Notes under the pieces: model-generated
What the model was told of the DNA's origin: nothing
The model's input: only the letters and a program-made list of their open reading frames with translations
Databases searched by the model: none
Part shown: positions 11,953-22,451 of the stretch, piece by piece
Layout: each line of letters starts with the position of its first letter
Position numbering within the stretch: position 1 is the stretch's first letter
Position numbers and translations under genes: made by a program
Source of the DNA: Stromatinia cepivora
Lineage: Eukaryota > Ascomycota > Leotiomycetes > Helotiales > Sclerotiniaceae
Reading direction: 5' to 3'
Assembly (NCBI GenBank): GCA_014898415.1
Contig: RCTD01000001.1
Span: forward strand, 1,178,001 to 1,242,000
Length of the DNA: 64,000 bases

Positions 11953-13789
11953 ATGCCCTGGTTATCACGCAACAGCAGTTCCATGAACTCTATTGGAGAC
12001 ATGATGGTCGTTCAAACACCGCCTGTTTTACCGGCGCAGATGCCATCATCATCCCCAGCGGCAGTCACAGTCATTCCTTCGATCATCGATCCTACATGCG
12101 GGACATCACCCGCTCAGTACCGTCATTCGACAATGGAAGCTCTCCGGAGTTCCATGCAAATACTTTCTCGCAATTTGTACTGCATTCCCCAGATGATGGG
12201 GTCTTTCATTTTCAATGTTGCTCAAACGATTCTTAAGAGTTCAGGAAGAGATATGTATGAAATGGGCATTCAGTGTATGTTATGTATCATAGAGTGTTGG
12301 GCAATGTTTATGGTCATACCGGCATTCTTGACAATGCCTGGAGCAATGTTTATGATGTGTTGTGCAGCTATGTGGGGAGCTATCATGGGGATGTCATGGG
12401 CATTGAGAGGAAACGAGAGAATCTGTGAAAGTATAATGCCCGTTGGAGATTTTGGAGACGAGAAATGGATTTTCGTTAATGGTGCTTGCACGAGGTTGGT
12501 AAAACATTTCGCTAGGGAAGCCAAATAGTTGGATTGTACACAGGACTAATACTGGAACAGCTACACTCAGATGATGCATCATCTCACTCGTCTGAGCATC
12601 ATTTTCCACCGTCGCATAACCGGAATTCACAACCGCACCTTGGGACTTCCTCTCGACCTTCTACTACACTTTCTCTCAATGACCATGCCCATCCACCGCA
12701 GTCTCTATTCGCAACTTCGCGAGAGTCTTTTGACACCTAGTATTCGGAAAGTTGTCATCCTGTCGCATTCAACCGGCTCCAAGGTTGTCTCTGATATTCT
12801 CGACCAACTGCACGCTGATTTACCACCAACTTTGATGGCGAAATTGGAGATTTACACTTTTGGAGCCGCGGGTGGATCATTCTCAAATCCGTTGCTCAAT
12901 TCGCTATGTATGGAACTTGATGCTCTTGGAGAAAGCGATAATGCGTATATGAAAGCATCTTATGAACGTGTGATACCCGTAAGCCTTTTCTTTCCATTCC
13001 ATTTCAAATGCATAATTAATCATGAAAATAGCATATCGAACATTATCTTCCTCTTACATCTTCTCCCCTCTCTACTATGTCGATTTTACATCCGGTTTTA
13101 CACACTCTAGACTCTCGATTTTGTGGTAGAATGTTCATATTGAATGGATTTCAACCGGTGTTGTTTGAGCAGTACTTGGATATCATGTTCTCCTGGCGAA
13201 AATCCACTACCCAAGTCGGTGGGTCTGAACAACGAGGTTTCTGGGATGAAATGGTCAGAGTTGATGGTGAGACGGCTGAAAAGAGAGAATTTACGGCAGG
13301 AGCAAGAGGTGCAGTGGGAATGGGAAGTGGAGAGAGAAGATGGAGTGGGACGATGCAGATGGAGAAGGAGGGGAAGAGAAGGCCGGGTAGTTGGAATTGG
13401 TCGAAGATGGGGATGGATGGAGTAGGGATGGCGAGAAGGGAGGCGAAGGCTTTGGAAGGAAAGAGAATGAGGGAGGTAGGGAGGTTGGGTGGTTATGAAG
13501 GGGGTGGAAGGTTAAGTGTTGCCTGGTTTGAGGGAAAAGGTATGGTGGGGATGGGGAAGGGGATGGGGAATGGTGGACAGGGGATGTGAGGGGCTATAAA
13601 GATCTGGAGGTTGCCGAGGGGAGCGAGAGTGACATGGAGGGCTGGGATCGAGTGGCTGTTGATAGCTGTGAAGGCTTTAACAATTCTAGGGTAGGAACTA
13701 ATGAGACTAATGGAGGGAGTTGGACTATTGAGGAGGATGAGGAAGAAAGCGACGTCGATTTGGATATGTTAGTAGCAGTATGGTTTTAA
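11953..13789 (+). CDS. Fungal alpha/beta-hydrolase-like (lipase-fold) protein
   Basis: Four exons (11953-12494, 12561-12978, 13032-13539, 13581-13789) give about 558 aa; introns 12495-12560, 12979-13031 and an unusually short 41-nt one at 13540-13580. The core runs KWIFVNGACTS - RRITGIHNRTLG - KVVILSHSTGSKVVSDILDQL - LEIYTFGAAGG - HIEHY, the order seen in a common Pezizomycotina family with a DUF676/lipase-like fold. SHSTGS sits at the nucleophile elbow, with Ser as candidate nucleophile and HIEHY as a possible His-bearing loop. The stretch ECWAMFMVIPAFLTMPGAMFMMCC before the core is hydrophobic and could anchor the protein to a membrane. The C-terminus is Gly/Lys/Arg-rich, then acidic. The substrate is unknown. 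If the last intron is not removed, translation would end at 13,589. Confidence 0.7.
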
Positions 13790-14099
13790 TAAGTTCTGTT
13801 CTTCTTATAGCTTTTTAATACTAAAGAATTATGGATTTGTAGTTTAACTTTTCAATAGTGGAATATCTAATTAGCGCTCTGATATGAAATATTCAAGTTT
13901 ATCGCGGTGTCAAATCTTGGAAGAAAAGGCTAAATGTAGGCCAAGTCACACTATGTTGCTGATATCAATAATGCTTCAACTTGGGTATATTTTCCTTCAA
14001 CGCCACCGCCCAAAAACATAAAGAAGCAAGCATCGCTCAGATAATACAATAAAACAAAAACTAGACACAAATAGAAACAATGATAATTTTGAAACAAGA
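13790..14099. other. Convergent intergenic spacer
   Basis: A 310-bp gap between the 3' ends of the hydrolase-like gene and the minus-strand gene at 14100-15383; it contains AATAAA-like sequences (CAATAAAAC near 14,047) consistent with polyadenylation of both. Confidence 0.4.
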
Positions 14100-15383
14100 T
14101 TAAACCGCCATGGCAGCAGTGTGGTTGGATCCGGGTTGTTTCTTCGGTTTCCTTACTTTGATATTATACTCTGTTTCATAACCATCATCAGAAGATGCCT
14201 TATGCGTTCGACCCGGCCCATGAAGTACATGGATATCGCGGCCTCCTACGTTAAGATCGAGCCTCGCTTTCGGTTTAAAGCTTGAGCTTGCATGAAAAAA
14301 TCTGGATGTCGATGGTGCTACCGATGACCCCAATCCTGAATCCGACGAAGCAGGATAATCGGACGATAATGATGACGTGTGACCGAAATTCATATCGTGC
14401 CACGGAGGAGCAAATCTTTGTTTGCTACCGGGATCTGAGTCTTCGCCGTACAAGGATGCCACTTTCGCTCCTTTTGAATGAGGTTTTTTGGTAGATGGAG
14501 CTGGGATATCACTGTTTTTGTCAGTAGAGTCCACGACTTGGACGCCCTTGTGGTGGATGCGCTCTATATCTGGGCCTGAACGTCTACTCTTATGACTACG
14601 TGGACCGACTTGTGTTTTGTGCCCTCCAGAAACAACACTTAGATTTTCTAGAGTTAACGGAGCCGGGTGATGCTCTCGTTGAGCCGGAACATGAGGGGTA
14701 TGCTGGTCTGTAGTGTTTTGTGACTTGGGAGCTGCAAGCGGAACACTTTCCTGTTGCACATGAGGTGCTTCATTGTATTCTTTGCAGCAGCCATAGCTAT
14801 ACGGCCTCCGGGAAGGGTTGAGAGAAGCTGCACGCTCGGTTCCCATCGTCTTCTTGTCGAAAATAGAAGGTCGTTTGCAGGCAGCCCAATATCGAGGCCA
14901 TTCTAAACAGCCTGTTTGAATAAGATTTCGAGCTAGAAGATTAATGTATCTTGTATAATCTTTCTTCATGTCGTCCGACATCTGGAGGTGTTCAAAGGTC
15001 TTCCTAAATTCAGTGATTTGACATCCCCTCACAATACCAACCTTCGTTGAGGATACACGCCGGTCCTTGGAGCACATTTCAGGTCCATCGTCTTCGTCGG
15101 TAGGTATTTTCATCCTCTGATAGTCATAAAGCATACCAGATAACAATAGTATGCCGTGTTTGCCGATACGAATGTGTTGTCCACTACGTCTTAGAACAAG
15201 TTCTTGAGTAGCCTCAATCGCTGTGGCGTCCCCCGAGTTTTGTATGTCGGGCATACCCCTTTTCAAATTGGGAATTTTGATGTACCACCCGACTAGAACA
15301 AGGCCTGGAATAAGAGGATACGTATTAGTGTAGACTTCGAATTTTCTATTGGAACCGAAATTTTTTGGATGAAATGAAGGCAT
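14100..15383 (-). CDS. Hypothetical protein, 427 aa
   Basis: A single uninterrupted frame from ATG 15383 to the stop at 14100. The N-terminal about 170 residues look folded (FEVYTNTYPLIPGLVLVGWY, RRSGQHIRIGKHGILLLSG, RRVSSTKVGIVRGCQITEF, RNLIQTGCLEWPRYWAACKR), whereas the rest is rich in Ser, Pro, His and Lys and ends in short basic motifs (VRKPKKQPGSNH), suggesting a disordered tail. I do not recognise the family. The unbroken length and normal codon usage support a real gene. No TM segment or signal peptide is seen. Confidence 0.55.
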   Translation of the reverse strand: MPSFHPKNFGSNRKFEVYTNTYPLIPGLVLVGWYIKIPNLKRGMPDIQNSGDATAIEATQELVLRRSGQHIRIGKHGILLLSGMLYDYQRMKIPTDEDDGPEMCSKDRRVSSTKVGIVRGCQITEFRKTFEHLQMSDDMKKDYTRYINLLARNLIQTGCLEWPRYWAACKRPSIFDKKTMGTERAASLNPSRRPYSYGCCKEYNEAPHVQQESVPLAAPKSQNTTDQHTPHVPAQREHHPAPLTLENLSVVSGGHKTQVGPRSHKSRRSGPDIERIHHKGVQVVDSTDKNSDIPAPSTKKPHSKGAKVASLYGEDSDPGSKQRFAPPWHDMNFGHTSSLSSDYPASSDSGLGSSVAPSTSRFFHASSSFKPKARLDLNVGGRDIHVLHGPGRTHKASSDDGYETEYNIKVRKPKKQPGSNHTAAMAV

Positions 15384-16776
15384 GATCTAGAGTGTGCTAC
15401 TGAGTTGCAGATTAGCTGCCGTTGTTTTCAAATTATATCTCTTCAACATACATGTACTAGGAGTGTCAGATCTTTGCCAAATTCTCTGTCGCTACAGATC
15501 AAAGCTTCGGGTACATATTCTCGAAACTGTATGCACAATCAAATAATTGTGGTCTTAATTCCTATATTTCAATGGGCCACATTCTTTTGATTCTCCTGTA
15601 GCTGTTGGCGTACGCGGCCGAGGTCCCAAGAAAACAAAAGCAAACGAAACATATTCAACCGCTTTATGACCGGTCTTGAAACTAACTATAAGTGGCTGAT
15701 AGACCTGCCCTTTAACTCTATGCTTTCACTATGTGTCTTGCGGACACCGAAATTCGTTGGTATGCTGTGTTCATGTGGCAGAAGCCTGGAATCCAGAAGC
15801 CTGAAACTATGGTCAGATGAAGGCGATTGACCTAGATCCTTTGAAGGGTCTCGGATCTGGCAGTTTAGTTCTCTTAACCAGGAATCAATACAGTCCCCTC
15901 TGCTAGTGTTGGTGCATGAATAGGATCGGGACTTTGATGATAAGAAGTACTTGATATGGGCGTGCCGGTAGTCCCCAGCTGGCGTGAACCTATACAGAAA
16001 GTGAATATTGCCAAGATGATACTTTTTTTTCTTCAACTCTAACATGAGTTATGTGGCTTTCTAACAAATTATCAACGTCTAGGCTATTACATGGTTGATC
16101 TTTTACAAACGTCAATCCAAACTTAAGTTCCATTAAGGGCATTTGGTCCTGCAATTGTTATGCTATCCTGAATGAAACATTTCATCTGGTATTTCGCTGC
16201 AAAGTCGCATGTTCCAGTGAAAAGGCACTCTTGAGTCTTTATATGGCTCTGCGCAAAACATAGCCAAGCATCAAAACCATTGTGTGTGGAGCAGGTGTTC
16301 TTTCCGACTTTTTGTAGATTGGATCGTATATAAATGGAGTAACGACCATAAAATCTCTCGCTATCAAGTAGGCAGAAGTCTGGCCTGCGTAGGATTGTGT
16401 TGCAATGAGGTTTAGGTATCAAAAATACGCGCCGACCATTGGCAGTGCAAAGCAGGCCTGCCAGGCTGAGCGACAAAGACCATAAATTTGTGGGCAGTAG
16501 GACATGCAAGTGGTGTGAGGGCTATTGTTATTGTTTAAAGATTTCTAGAAACCCTTTGAATATGGGCAAAGGACCATTCTAATGAATTTGATATCATCGG
16601 TCGCTCGTGAAACGGCAATCACAGCACACCAACTTTACAGGCTAAGTCACAAGTTCTTTTAGGCTTGATTTATCTCCTAGAGATTTTACCATTAGCTTAA
16701 TGATGAGAGGCAAACATAAGGTTGTAAAATATTGCCCGTACGTTGATTCCTTCCTGTATACACCGAAGAGGCATAT
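15384..16776. other. Intergenic region with a possible decayed secreted Cys-rich gene
   Basis: On the minus strand a frame at 16509-16123 carries a hydrophobic leader-like segment (LWSLSLSLAGLLCTANG) followed by a body with about ten Cys, and a further frame at 16045-15686 follows after a plausible intron. Neither has an ATG in position: the first begins at TTG with an in-frame TAG just upstream. It could be the downstream exons of a small secreted protein gene, a remnant, or chance. Confidence 0.25.
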
Positions 16777-17931
16777 TTGCTAAGCACTGTCATTCTGTTA
16801 AGGAGATCCAGAGAAGAGAAAAGGGAAAACATAAGTTATAGTGTCTATGCCAGCGAGTGCATGATCCTACCAGGCTTCATAGAGCAATCTGTCACACTCG
16901 ATATTGGTACCCATGAAGGACGTAAGAGATTCTTGAGATACTCAATCACATACGAAGTAGAACCGGAGACGAACAGCAGATCCAGCCATAGAGACGGCGA
17001 AAATGAGCTTGTCTACGGAGGTAATTCACAGGCACATCGACTTGGCAAAACAAAACCGGGTAAAATGAGATCGTTCTTGAAAACGCTTGAGAGGCTGCAT
17101 AGAGAGGCTCAGCAGACTATAGAAAATAACTACTACCGCTTCAAAAAACTTGACTACATAAGTGCGGTCCTCCAAGCAGCATTGAGGAAAGGCAGCCTGC
17201 TAGTTCATCAGCACAAACTGGAACTTCTTGAACATTCCCGTAATGCTCACCAGGCTCGATTCATAAAACCTGGGGTTAGAATGACTGAGCGACAAAGAAC
17301 GAAAAAGGAAACGAGACATGAGAGGCGGGAGGTCAGAAGAGATAAAACTTTCGGTCGAATTAACGATTCTAGAGTTGCGAGAGGCTTCGGGATACAACTA
17401 AGCAACAACGAGAAAAGAAGTCACAAAAGACATGAGCGAATGAGACGTCCCTCACACAGTGATGCTGGATCCACGAGCTCGTGGGAAACTGCTTCAAATG
17501 CCGATCTTTCTCCTGGCTCTTCTCGTGGAAGACGACACCGTAGCTCTTCCCGTTCCTATGACGGACACTCTAGTAGATACGACGAAGACGATTCGTCAAG
17601 TGATGACGACGATGACACCCGATCTCATGCCTCTACGGTATTTTCGAAACCGAGCCATTCTTCAAGCTCTGGTTCTTCTAGAAGCTCCGTCTCTTCTTCT
17701 AGATCTAGACGATCAAACTCGGAATACGGGTCGCGGTATAGAAGCGGCAATAGTAGTTACGAGACCAATGAACAGCTTCGAGAACCACCAAGACATCCAC
17801 CTGATTTTAAACAAGGCTATGGAACTATACCGCCACAGGATCTACCTTATCCAAATGAACCGTACCCGGGAAGAAATCAGCCTTATTACCCTTATGATTA
17901 TACAGCAGACTATGCGCGTTCGAGATCGTGA
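16777..17931 (+). CDS. Ser/Arg-rich hypothetical protein
   Basis: The open frame runs to TGA at 17,931; the first in-frame ATG is at 16,861 (MILPGFIEQSVTLDIG), so 16,777 is only the frame limit and an upstream spliced exon is possible. The N-terminal half holds a short beta-like segment (LPGFIEQSVTLDIGTHEGRKRF) and a basic, helical middle (LKTLERLHREAQQTIE, RMTERQRTKKETRHERREVR). The C-terminal third is SR/SS-rich with an acidic DDSSSDDDDD tract and a Pro/Tyr-rich end (PPDFKQGYGTIPPQDLPYP). The composition suggests a nuclear or RNA-associated disordered protein, but no domain is recognised. A 7-bp minisatellite begins just after the stop. Confidence 0.5.
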   Translation: MLSTVILLRRSREEKRENISYSVYASECMILPGFIEQSVTLDIGTHEGRKRFLRYSITYEVEPETNSRSSHRDGENELVYGGNSQAHRLGKTKPGKMRSFLKTLERLHREAQQTIENNYYRFKKLDYISAVLQAALRKGSLLVHQHKLELLEHSRNAHQARFIKPGVRMTERQRTKKETRHERREVRRDKTFGRINDSRVARGFGIQLSNNEKRSHKRHERMRRPSHSDAGSTSSWETASNADLSPGSSRGRRHRSSSRSYDGHSSRYDEDDSSSDDDDDTRSHASTVFSKPSHSSSSGSSRSSVSSSRSRRSNSEYGSRYRSGNSSYETNEQLREPPRHPPDFKQGYGTIPPQDLPYPNEPYPGRNQPYYPYDYTADYARSRS

Positions 17932-17946
17932 GAATTGGTGCAGAAA

Positions 17947-18050
17947 GGAGCAGGGAGCAGGGAGCAGGGAGCAGGGAGCAGGGAGCAGGGAGCAGGGAGC
18001 AGGGAGCAGGGAGCAGGGAGCAGGGAGCAGGGAGCAGGGAGCAGGGAGCA
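17947..18050. repeat. 7-bp minisatellite (GGGAGCA)n
   Basis: About 15 nearly perfect head-to-tail copies of a 7-bp unit, beginning about 15 bp after the stop codon of the Ser/Arg-rich gene, so it should lie in its 3' UTR. A period of 7 makes all three frames open through it on both strands, which produces spurious long frames. Copy number is probably polymorphic. Confidence 0.95.
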
Positions 18051-18752
18051 TGAAGACGGGAGCATATCGGCAGCCGGGGATGATTCTCGGTTTTCTTATT
18101 GGTAGATCTTGTTTTGTTATTGTTTCTGTTCTTCCTTATTATCCATTCTCGTATATATGATCTCTTCACATTAACATTACATTACCTGGGCAAATTCTCT
18201 CTACAGTATCTACATTCTTTTTTTTAAAAAAAGGGATATATGAACCAACCCCGCACTGGCATTATAAGCTGCCCCTTCTTTCAATTACATGCCCACATCC
18301 ATTTTTGAGACAGCTTATCTCGAGGGAACTATCGACCTACCAACCTTAAATGTTGATAAAGAAACATTAATTTATTAGCAAAGATCAAATCCCACAAGTC
18401 GATGAATCCTTTCGGCGTGCCTATCACATAGCCACGGTCAACAGCAAGGCTGAGCAGAGTGACTACTCCCATGACCTTCACATATGTACATACTCTGGCG
18501 GTGCTTAGTACTGAGTCTGGATTCCCGATCCAACCCAGGCATTGAACAAAATCCATCTGGGCTAGTAAGATCTTACTACTTCCTTCGCCCAACTTGATCC
18601 GGACATTGGAGATTGAACACTTTCAACTATTTCTAGAACTACTTGCGAAACTTTTTTCTGAATATTCACGTTTGCTTGCGCATTACTTTTCTACAATAGG
18701 AAAGTTCTCCTTGGTCGTATCATAGTTTATTTATGAATTAAATTAATAATCT
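18051..18752. other. Intergenic, no supported gene
   Basis: An 87-codon minus frame (18592-18329) begins at TTG and has no recognisable domain. AT content rises toward the MITE at 18,761. Confidence 0.4.
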
Positions 18753-18760
18753 TCTGTAAG

Positions 18761-19312
18761 TAGGCTGCGCAAAAATTATCTGTACCCATGGGTTATCCGC
18801 GGATAATCCGCCCTATGGGTATCTATCAGAGATTCTACCCGTCCTGTGGGTTATTCATCCAGATTTAAAATTATCCGTTCTGTTATAAATAATCCACGGA
18901 TTATCTATAAATAATCTATTTACCTATAAATAAATAAATTATTTGTGGGTAATTTGTAGATATATAGATAATTTACAAATAATCCATAAATATATAGATT
19001 ATTTACAAATAATCTACAGATTATTTATAAATTATTCATTTTTCGCTTAAATTTGAAGCTATTTTCAAATTATTTTATAATTTAAAAGTGATCTAAACTT
19101 AGATTTATATTAATTTTTATATTAATTATAAAATTATATTAATTTTATAAAATACCATACAATATATAGGTAAATGGATACCCGCGGATAATCTATATCC
19201 ACCCCGTAAGTTATCTATTCCAAATTTTGAATTACCCGCCCCGTTACAAATAATCTGCGGGTTACCCATCGAGATCATTACCCGCCCCATGGGGTACCCG
19301 TTGCGCAGCCTA
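18761..19312. mobile_element. hAT-type MITE, copy 1 (552 bp)
   Basis: The element has perfect 12-bp terminal inverted repeats (TAGGCTGCGCAA ... TTGCGCAGCCTA) and is flanked by a perfect 8-bp target duplication TCTGTAAG (18753-18760 and 19313-19320). The 8-bp TSD and short TIRs are typical of the hAT superfamily. Inside are many GGATAATCC/TTATCCG-like sub-repeats and an AT-rich centre but no coding capacity, so it is non-autonomous. A second copy lies at 35,797-36,347. Confidence 0.93.
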
Positions 19313-19320
19313 TCTGTAAG

Positions 19321-20377
19321 CGACGTATCGTAACTTTTTCTTAGATTGGCGGTTGATTTCTACTATACTGCGACTTCTCTGTTTATTAAGATATAGATTA
19401 TGATTTTTTCGAGAGAAAAAATATACCATTTGGTTGAAGAGAATGAGGAAAGATCAGTTCAGAATTTTGGGGCTAGACATTCAATTCTTTGGTTGCTAAG
19501 ATTCACACCATGAATATACTTCATCGAGTGTAGACTACAAATGTTGAGATTCGAATCTTCTATTTACAATAATCGTTCTATCAAGTAGTGATCATTCAAC
19601 CAATAATTCTACCATTATGATCAGATTCCATCAGTGTCCCACCTTTGATACTCATCTCTCCACATTCTCCATCTCATTCGCCCAGTAACTATATATTTAC
19701 ACCTTCGACATAAGACCAGAGTGATGGATAATCATATCATATAAGCGGAAATCTACTAAGTAAAGGATATAGAAGTAACAACAACTAAACACGCTACACA
19801 TGAATTCAGTTTCACATCTTGAAGATCCCAAAAGAAAATTTGGCTTTGTGGTTACGGTCTGTCTTTCAAACCGTCATAGTAGTATTCTCATCTTACTGAG
19901 TTAGATTAGTAGAGGCAATATCGAAGTTGTGCCGCCTGTCTGATAGCTGAAGTTATAGACTGATTGAGTACCGGCGCTCAGTTGTGATTGTTCGACAACA
20001 GAGGATCTGCCGTGATTGAGTGAAGGCTATTATGACGGACGCCATTTGTAAAGATGTATCGAAAAGGTAGAGGAGGAGGAAGAAGATGATGGTCGTTGAG
20101 GTGTGTGTAGGAGGCAGGCAGTAGAATCTTCGATAGCGTTTATGAGAAACAAGCATGTCTTGAGAGTATGTTGACAAAGGATACAGAAGCTTGTCACAAA
20201 TTCGATTTCGAGCATTTGAGAGATCCCCACAATATGCGGATACGCATTCGAGGTAGCACTCAAAGCAGCATTCTAGCAAGGTGTAGTATCACTAGAGTGC
20301 CGCATAGGACAGGGAACTACTGTAACCTCTAATGAAAGGTCTTTCCTTCCAGGAAGCCCGCATGCCTTTCACTGGGT
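19321..20377. other. Intergenic, no supported gene
   Basis: Short frames on the minus strand (19,953-20,279) show no domain or good start. Nothing else is recognised. Confidence 0.4.
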
Positions 20378-20727
20378 ATGATGGAGATCGTAAAGACAAA
20401 GATTGAGTTAGGTTTTGAGTTCTTGCAAAAGCTTGCGCAGTTCTCAGGCCCACCGTCATCGGAATCAACCAGCTTGAACTTACAAATCATGGTAAAAATC
20501 GCCATTTCCTTGCTATTTAAAACGTTCTTTCATTGTCCCAGGTCGAAGACTATGAATATGGCCTTAGCGCCCTGGCTCAACAGTCAATGCCAGCCATAAG
20601 CCGAGCAGTGAAGCTCTGCTCAGCGCATCCACGACCAGATTGGAGAGGGAATAGTGGCCAGAAGAATAAGAACACACAAGCTATATCTGTGGTGATTTTA
20701 TTGACTCTCGACCCTTCGTTCTATTAA
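20378..20727 (+). CDS. Possible small two-exon gene (about 99 aa)
   Basis: ATG at 20,378 opens MMEIVKTKIELGFEFLQKLA; a phase-0 GTAAAA...CCCAG intron (20492-20541, 50 nt) joins it to VEDYEYGLSALAQQSMPAIS and the frame ends at TAA 20,725-20,727. The splice keeps the frame open on both sides, but there is no strong branch point and no recognised domain. It may be a small lineage-specific protein or chance. Confidence 0.3.
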
Positions 20728-22451
20728 TTTATCCCTTTGGATCAATTTGTTCTCATTCACTGGTGACTGGCTCGCTCATTGAGTCGCCGTGATTGTTCCT
20801 TGTAGGACTTTCGCCAACTCCTGCCTTCAAAGTACATCACACACTGGATCCAGTAAAGCGGGACTCGTTTACACGTAACTTATATACAAGTTTGACAACT
20901 TGGTAACAGATCTCCTTCAAGTCGGAAACATGTGATGTGGTCGATTCTATTAGCTGAAAACTCCTTGCGATGATTTGGGAATCCAATGTGAGGGTAGCCA
21001 TCGTGGCAGTATGTCGATGTTGGATGTGGCCTAAGGCCTTGGTGCTTGCCCAAGGCTAGGTATGTTACAACGTGCGAAAGCTTAAAGAAGCCTTTTCATA
21101 GACATTTGTGAACATGGATTAGAGGATGCGTGGACTATCATTCCTTACGCGACGACTGACGTTACTATGGCGCCAGGTATAGGTGGAATAGAGCTCAGGG
21201 CGTAGGTCAGAGACTGGGAAAGAGAGGAGAGGTCGATCAGGGAATGATGTGATTGTAGAAAGAGTCGCTCTCACATATTTAATCCATTTCTTTGCTTACC
21301 TACTTGATTACATTTTCGTAACGGATTAGGATACTTCAAAACAGTGAGATCAATCGATGGCATGTTATCCGCAGACAAATGATGGGCAGTCTCTGTCTCG
21401 GAAACGAGAATTGTTGGCACAAACAAGCTCCTTCAAGACTTCAATTCACGTAGGTTGCACTTGAGCATAGACGAAAATCATCAAGGATCACCACTTGTAT
21501 GTATGCTAGCAAATGATTTAGCTGTACAAGGCAGAATGCCTAAGTTCGTCAGCTAGGGTAAGGAAAACCTCGAACGACTGTCTGACAGTGATAAAAGTGC
21601 GGAACGGCCACATGAAAAGTACTGGTAATGCGTGAAAGCTCCATCATCAAAACGGAGTCATTGGAGTGAGCCTATTTGTGAAACCACTTTGCGTCAAGAT
21701 TTCCTCCGCAACCAAGCAAGCATATATGTAAAACTGTAAAAATATATAAAATAATCGTAAAGGCTTCAGAAGTTGTCAAGTGAGATCATGCTTCATTGAA
21801 GCGTTCATTCTCTTCCTATATGTTTGATACTGTGTATCGTTCATCACCAGCCTTGATAATTATTATTGAAATTTCGATGAAAGAAATTTCTAAAAGATGG
21901 AAGTAGGGGCTAACAAGAATTAGCGTGGAGCTAAGCCCGTTTCACTCTAAGTCATTTTTCATGCAAGGGCTCCAATGCAAAAACAAAACATTACTACCTA
22001 TGATTTTACTGTACATAAGATTTGGGGCTTCCAGATGAAAGCCGATGATTCCTTTCAGTTTGAAATCCGCCTATCATCATTAGTTACATAACGATAGTAT
22101 TTAGATTTATATTGGCTTATATCGAATGCCTACTTAGGTAGGTACCTAGTACACCATATAGTTAGGCTCCCATTTGATGAACTTCAATTCCAGCCTGAAA
22201 TTCTAGGCCATCAAAATTGCTGACTGTTCTAATTATTAAGGTTATTGCTTGATTGATCGAGCTCAAATTTCAGCCTCACTTGTTCGGAACCTTTCTCTAC
22301 TAATTTACAACAATCCCTTGTCCCCATTGATAAAATACACTTAAAGTCTCGGATTCGAAGCATAAGAATTCAAACTTCTTGTTGCATTCTTTCCTTTTCA
22401 AAGACATTTTTTTAATCGAAGATTTTATTACTCAATAACACGACGACTACA
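20728..22451. other. Long intergenic region upstream of PRP39
   Basis: About 1.7 kb without a supported gene. It includes a palindromic TAGGTAGGTACCTA motif near 22,135-22,150. The 3' portion should hold the PRP39 promoter and 5' UTR. Confidence 0.4.

Noticed and set aside
17825..18169. Long frames through the GGGAGCA array in several frames
   Set aside because: A period-7 repeat without stops opens all frames; these are artefacts of the repeat.
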